A stretch of DNA of 6,749 nt from an uncultured Eubacteriales bacterium (GTDB lineage: Bacteria > Bacillota > Clostridia > Oscillospirales > QAKW01), in assembly GCA_902492505.1 (NCBI GenBank), contig CABULU010000058.1, positions 1 to 6,749 on the forward strand, written 5' to 3'. A program made the position numbers and the translations under genes. Shown piece after piece: positions 6,470 to 6,749 of this stretch. The notes below the pieces were generated by a model. The model searched no databases. It was not told the origin of the DNA and saw nothing but the letters and a program-made list of their open reading frames with translations. Position 1 is the first letter of the stretch. Every line of letters starts with the position of its first letter.

Positions 6470-6537
6470 CAACTGGCTGCCATGTCATAAGACGAAGACC
6501 CTTTAGCTTTGCGTCCCCAGCCTTCACCGGGTTTGAT
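6470..6537 (-). promoter_or_regulatory. Cyclic-di-GMP-I (GEMM-I) riboswitch aptamer, apparently degenerate
   Basis: On the minus strand the aptamer reads TCAAACC (6536-6530), a P2 hairpin, the hallmark GGGACGCAAAGC (6517-6506), then GGGTCT and the P3 arm, closing with ATGGCAGCC (6483-6475) and AGTTGC. Order and spacing match the GEMM-I consensus: P2 from CAAACC to GGACG is the same length as in Vibrio cholerae Vc2. Aligned to Vc2 numbering from memory, A47 and C92 are kept. The base equivalent to G20, which contacts one guanine of the ligand, is U, and the P2 tetraloop is GAAG instead of GNRA. P1 pairing is weak. A small hairpin (6437-6458) followed by a T-rich stretch could be the expression platform. 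Downstream lies only an EAL-like remnant, so this may be a decaying riboswitch. Confidence 0.82.
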
Positions 6538-6587
6538 AAATATTTATTTTTATAAAAATAACATTTTTGGAGTTGTTTTTCGAAATA

Positions 6588-6605
6588 TATTCAACTAATT
6601 GAATA
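6588..6605. repeat. 7-bp palindrome at the predicted riboswitch transcript start
   Basis: TATTCAA (6588-6594), CTAA, TTGAATA (6599-6605) form an exact inverted repeat with a 4-nt centre. With the -10 at 6612-6617 on the minus strand, transcription should begin near 6605, so the palindrome spans about +1 to +18. It could be an operator or a 5' stabilising hairpin. The surrounding sequence is very AT-rich, which raises the odds of chance symmetry. Confidence 0.4.
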
Positions 6606-6611
6606 ACAAAT

Positions 6612-6620
6612 ATTATATCA
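6612..6620 (-). promoter_or_regulatory. Extended -10 promoter upstream of the riboswitch
   Basis: Minus-strand TGATATAAT (6620-6612) is a perfect extended -10 (TGnTATAAT). No good -35 is found 16-18 nt upstream, which extended -10 promoters tolerate. A start near 6605 would give a leader of about 70 nt before the riboswitch core, longer than most, so a nearer start site is possible. Confidence 0.5.
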
Positions 6621-6664
6621 TGTTAAATAATATAAAGATAAAGCAGTAAATACAATAATAAAAA

Positions 6665-6693
6665 ATCGGAATGGAAGAAAAATCCATTCCGAT
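6665..6693 (-). terminator. Intrinsic terminator after tRNA-Asn
   Basis: An 11-bp perfect stem pairs 6665-6675 with 6683-6693 (core TCGGAATGGA) around a 7-nt loop. On the minus strand the hairpin is followed by a run of T (complement of 6660-6664). It begins 2 nt after the tRNA 3' end. It ends tRNA transcription before the riboswitch unit, whose promoter lies further downstream. Confidence 0.9.
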
Positions 6694-6694
6694 A

Positions 6695-6749
6695 TGGCTC
6701 CCCCTGTTGGACTCGAACCAACGACCCTGCGGTTAACAGCCGCATGCTC
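6695..6749 (-). tRNA. tRNA-Asn (GTT anticodon), 5' part outside the window
   Basis: On the minus strand the sequence gives the end of the D-stem (GAGC), an anticodon arm TGCGG-CTGTTAA-CCGCA with anticodon GTT, the variable loop GGGTC, a T-arm GTTGG-TTCGAGT-CCAAC, the 3' acceptor strand AGGGGGA, discriminator G and an encoded CCA (3' end at 6695). About 20 nt of the 5' end lie beyond the window. G34 of this tRNA is one of the positions converted to queuosine, the pathway finished by QueH encoded in this window. Confidence 0.97.

Noticed and set aside
6220..6483. 87-codon minus-strand open frame as an intact gene
   Set aside because: Its ATG is part of the riboswitch core, it has no ribosome binding site, and it reads through a perfect terminator hairpin into the opposite gene. 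Only its middle part looks like a decayed EAL fragment.
1..6749. CRISPR array, insertion sequence or integrase-linked attachment site
   Set aside because: No regularly spaced repeats, transposase-like protein or duplicated tRNA end was seen; the tRNA-Asn 3' end has no second copy in the window.

Overview
The window looks like a Gram-positive Firmicutes chromosome, probably class Clostridia, possibly from a metagenome assembly. The reasons are a proline operon whose ProB has no C-terminal PUA domain, strong AAGGAG-type ribosome binding sites, sigma-A-like promoters, a CCA-encoding tRNA-Asn, a QueH-type (not QueG) queuosine enzyme and a Firmicutes-style cyclic-di-GMP-I riboswitch. Genus cannot be called from the sequence alone.

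Layout. (1) Positions 1-2740, plus strand: proline biosynthesis from glutamate, proB (5' end outside the window), proA and proC. proB and proA overlap by ATGA, and proC follows 21 nt after proA, so one transcript makes glutamate 5-kinase, glutamyl-phosphate reductase and pyrroline-5-carboxylate reductase. (2) 2750-2791: a hairpin between convergent genes, probably terminating both sides. (3) 2802-4083, minus strand: a two-gene operon of queH (last step of queuosine synthesis in tRNA) followed by an AlkD-like DNA alkylation repair gene. Its promoter lies so close to the queH ATG that the mRNA should be leaderless. (4) 4084-4190: a compact divergent promoter region in which the two -35 boxes share one 11-bp near-palindrome. 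(5) 4191-6244, plus strand: a large cytoplasmic protein resembling a TIM-barrel glycoside hydrolase with a duplicated helical N-terminal module. Its conserved C-terminus lies in another frame, implying a frameshift near 6008. A perfect-stem terminator follows. (6) 6290-6665, minus strand: AT-rich, with no intact gene. It holds an extended -10 promoter, a palindrome at the predicted start site, a recognisable but apparently degenerate cyclic-di-GMP-I riboswitch, and a short decayed stretch that reads like part of an EAL (cyclic-di-GMP phosphodiesterase) domain. (7) 6665-6749, minus strand: a terminator and the 3' part of tRNA-Asn(GTT).

The most unusual part is region 6: a cyclic-di-GMP sensor RNA still sits in front of what looks like the wreck of a cyclic-di-GMP-degrading gene, and the RNA itself differs from the known consensus at a ligand-contacting base and in its tetraloop. 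The next most interesting points are the leaderless queH promoter with its overlapping divergent partner, and the unassigned glycosidase-like protein.
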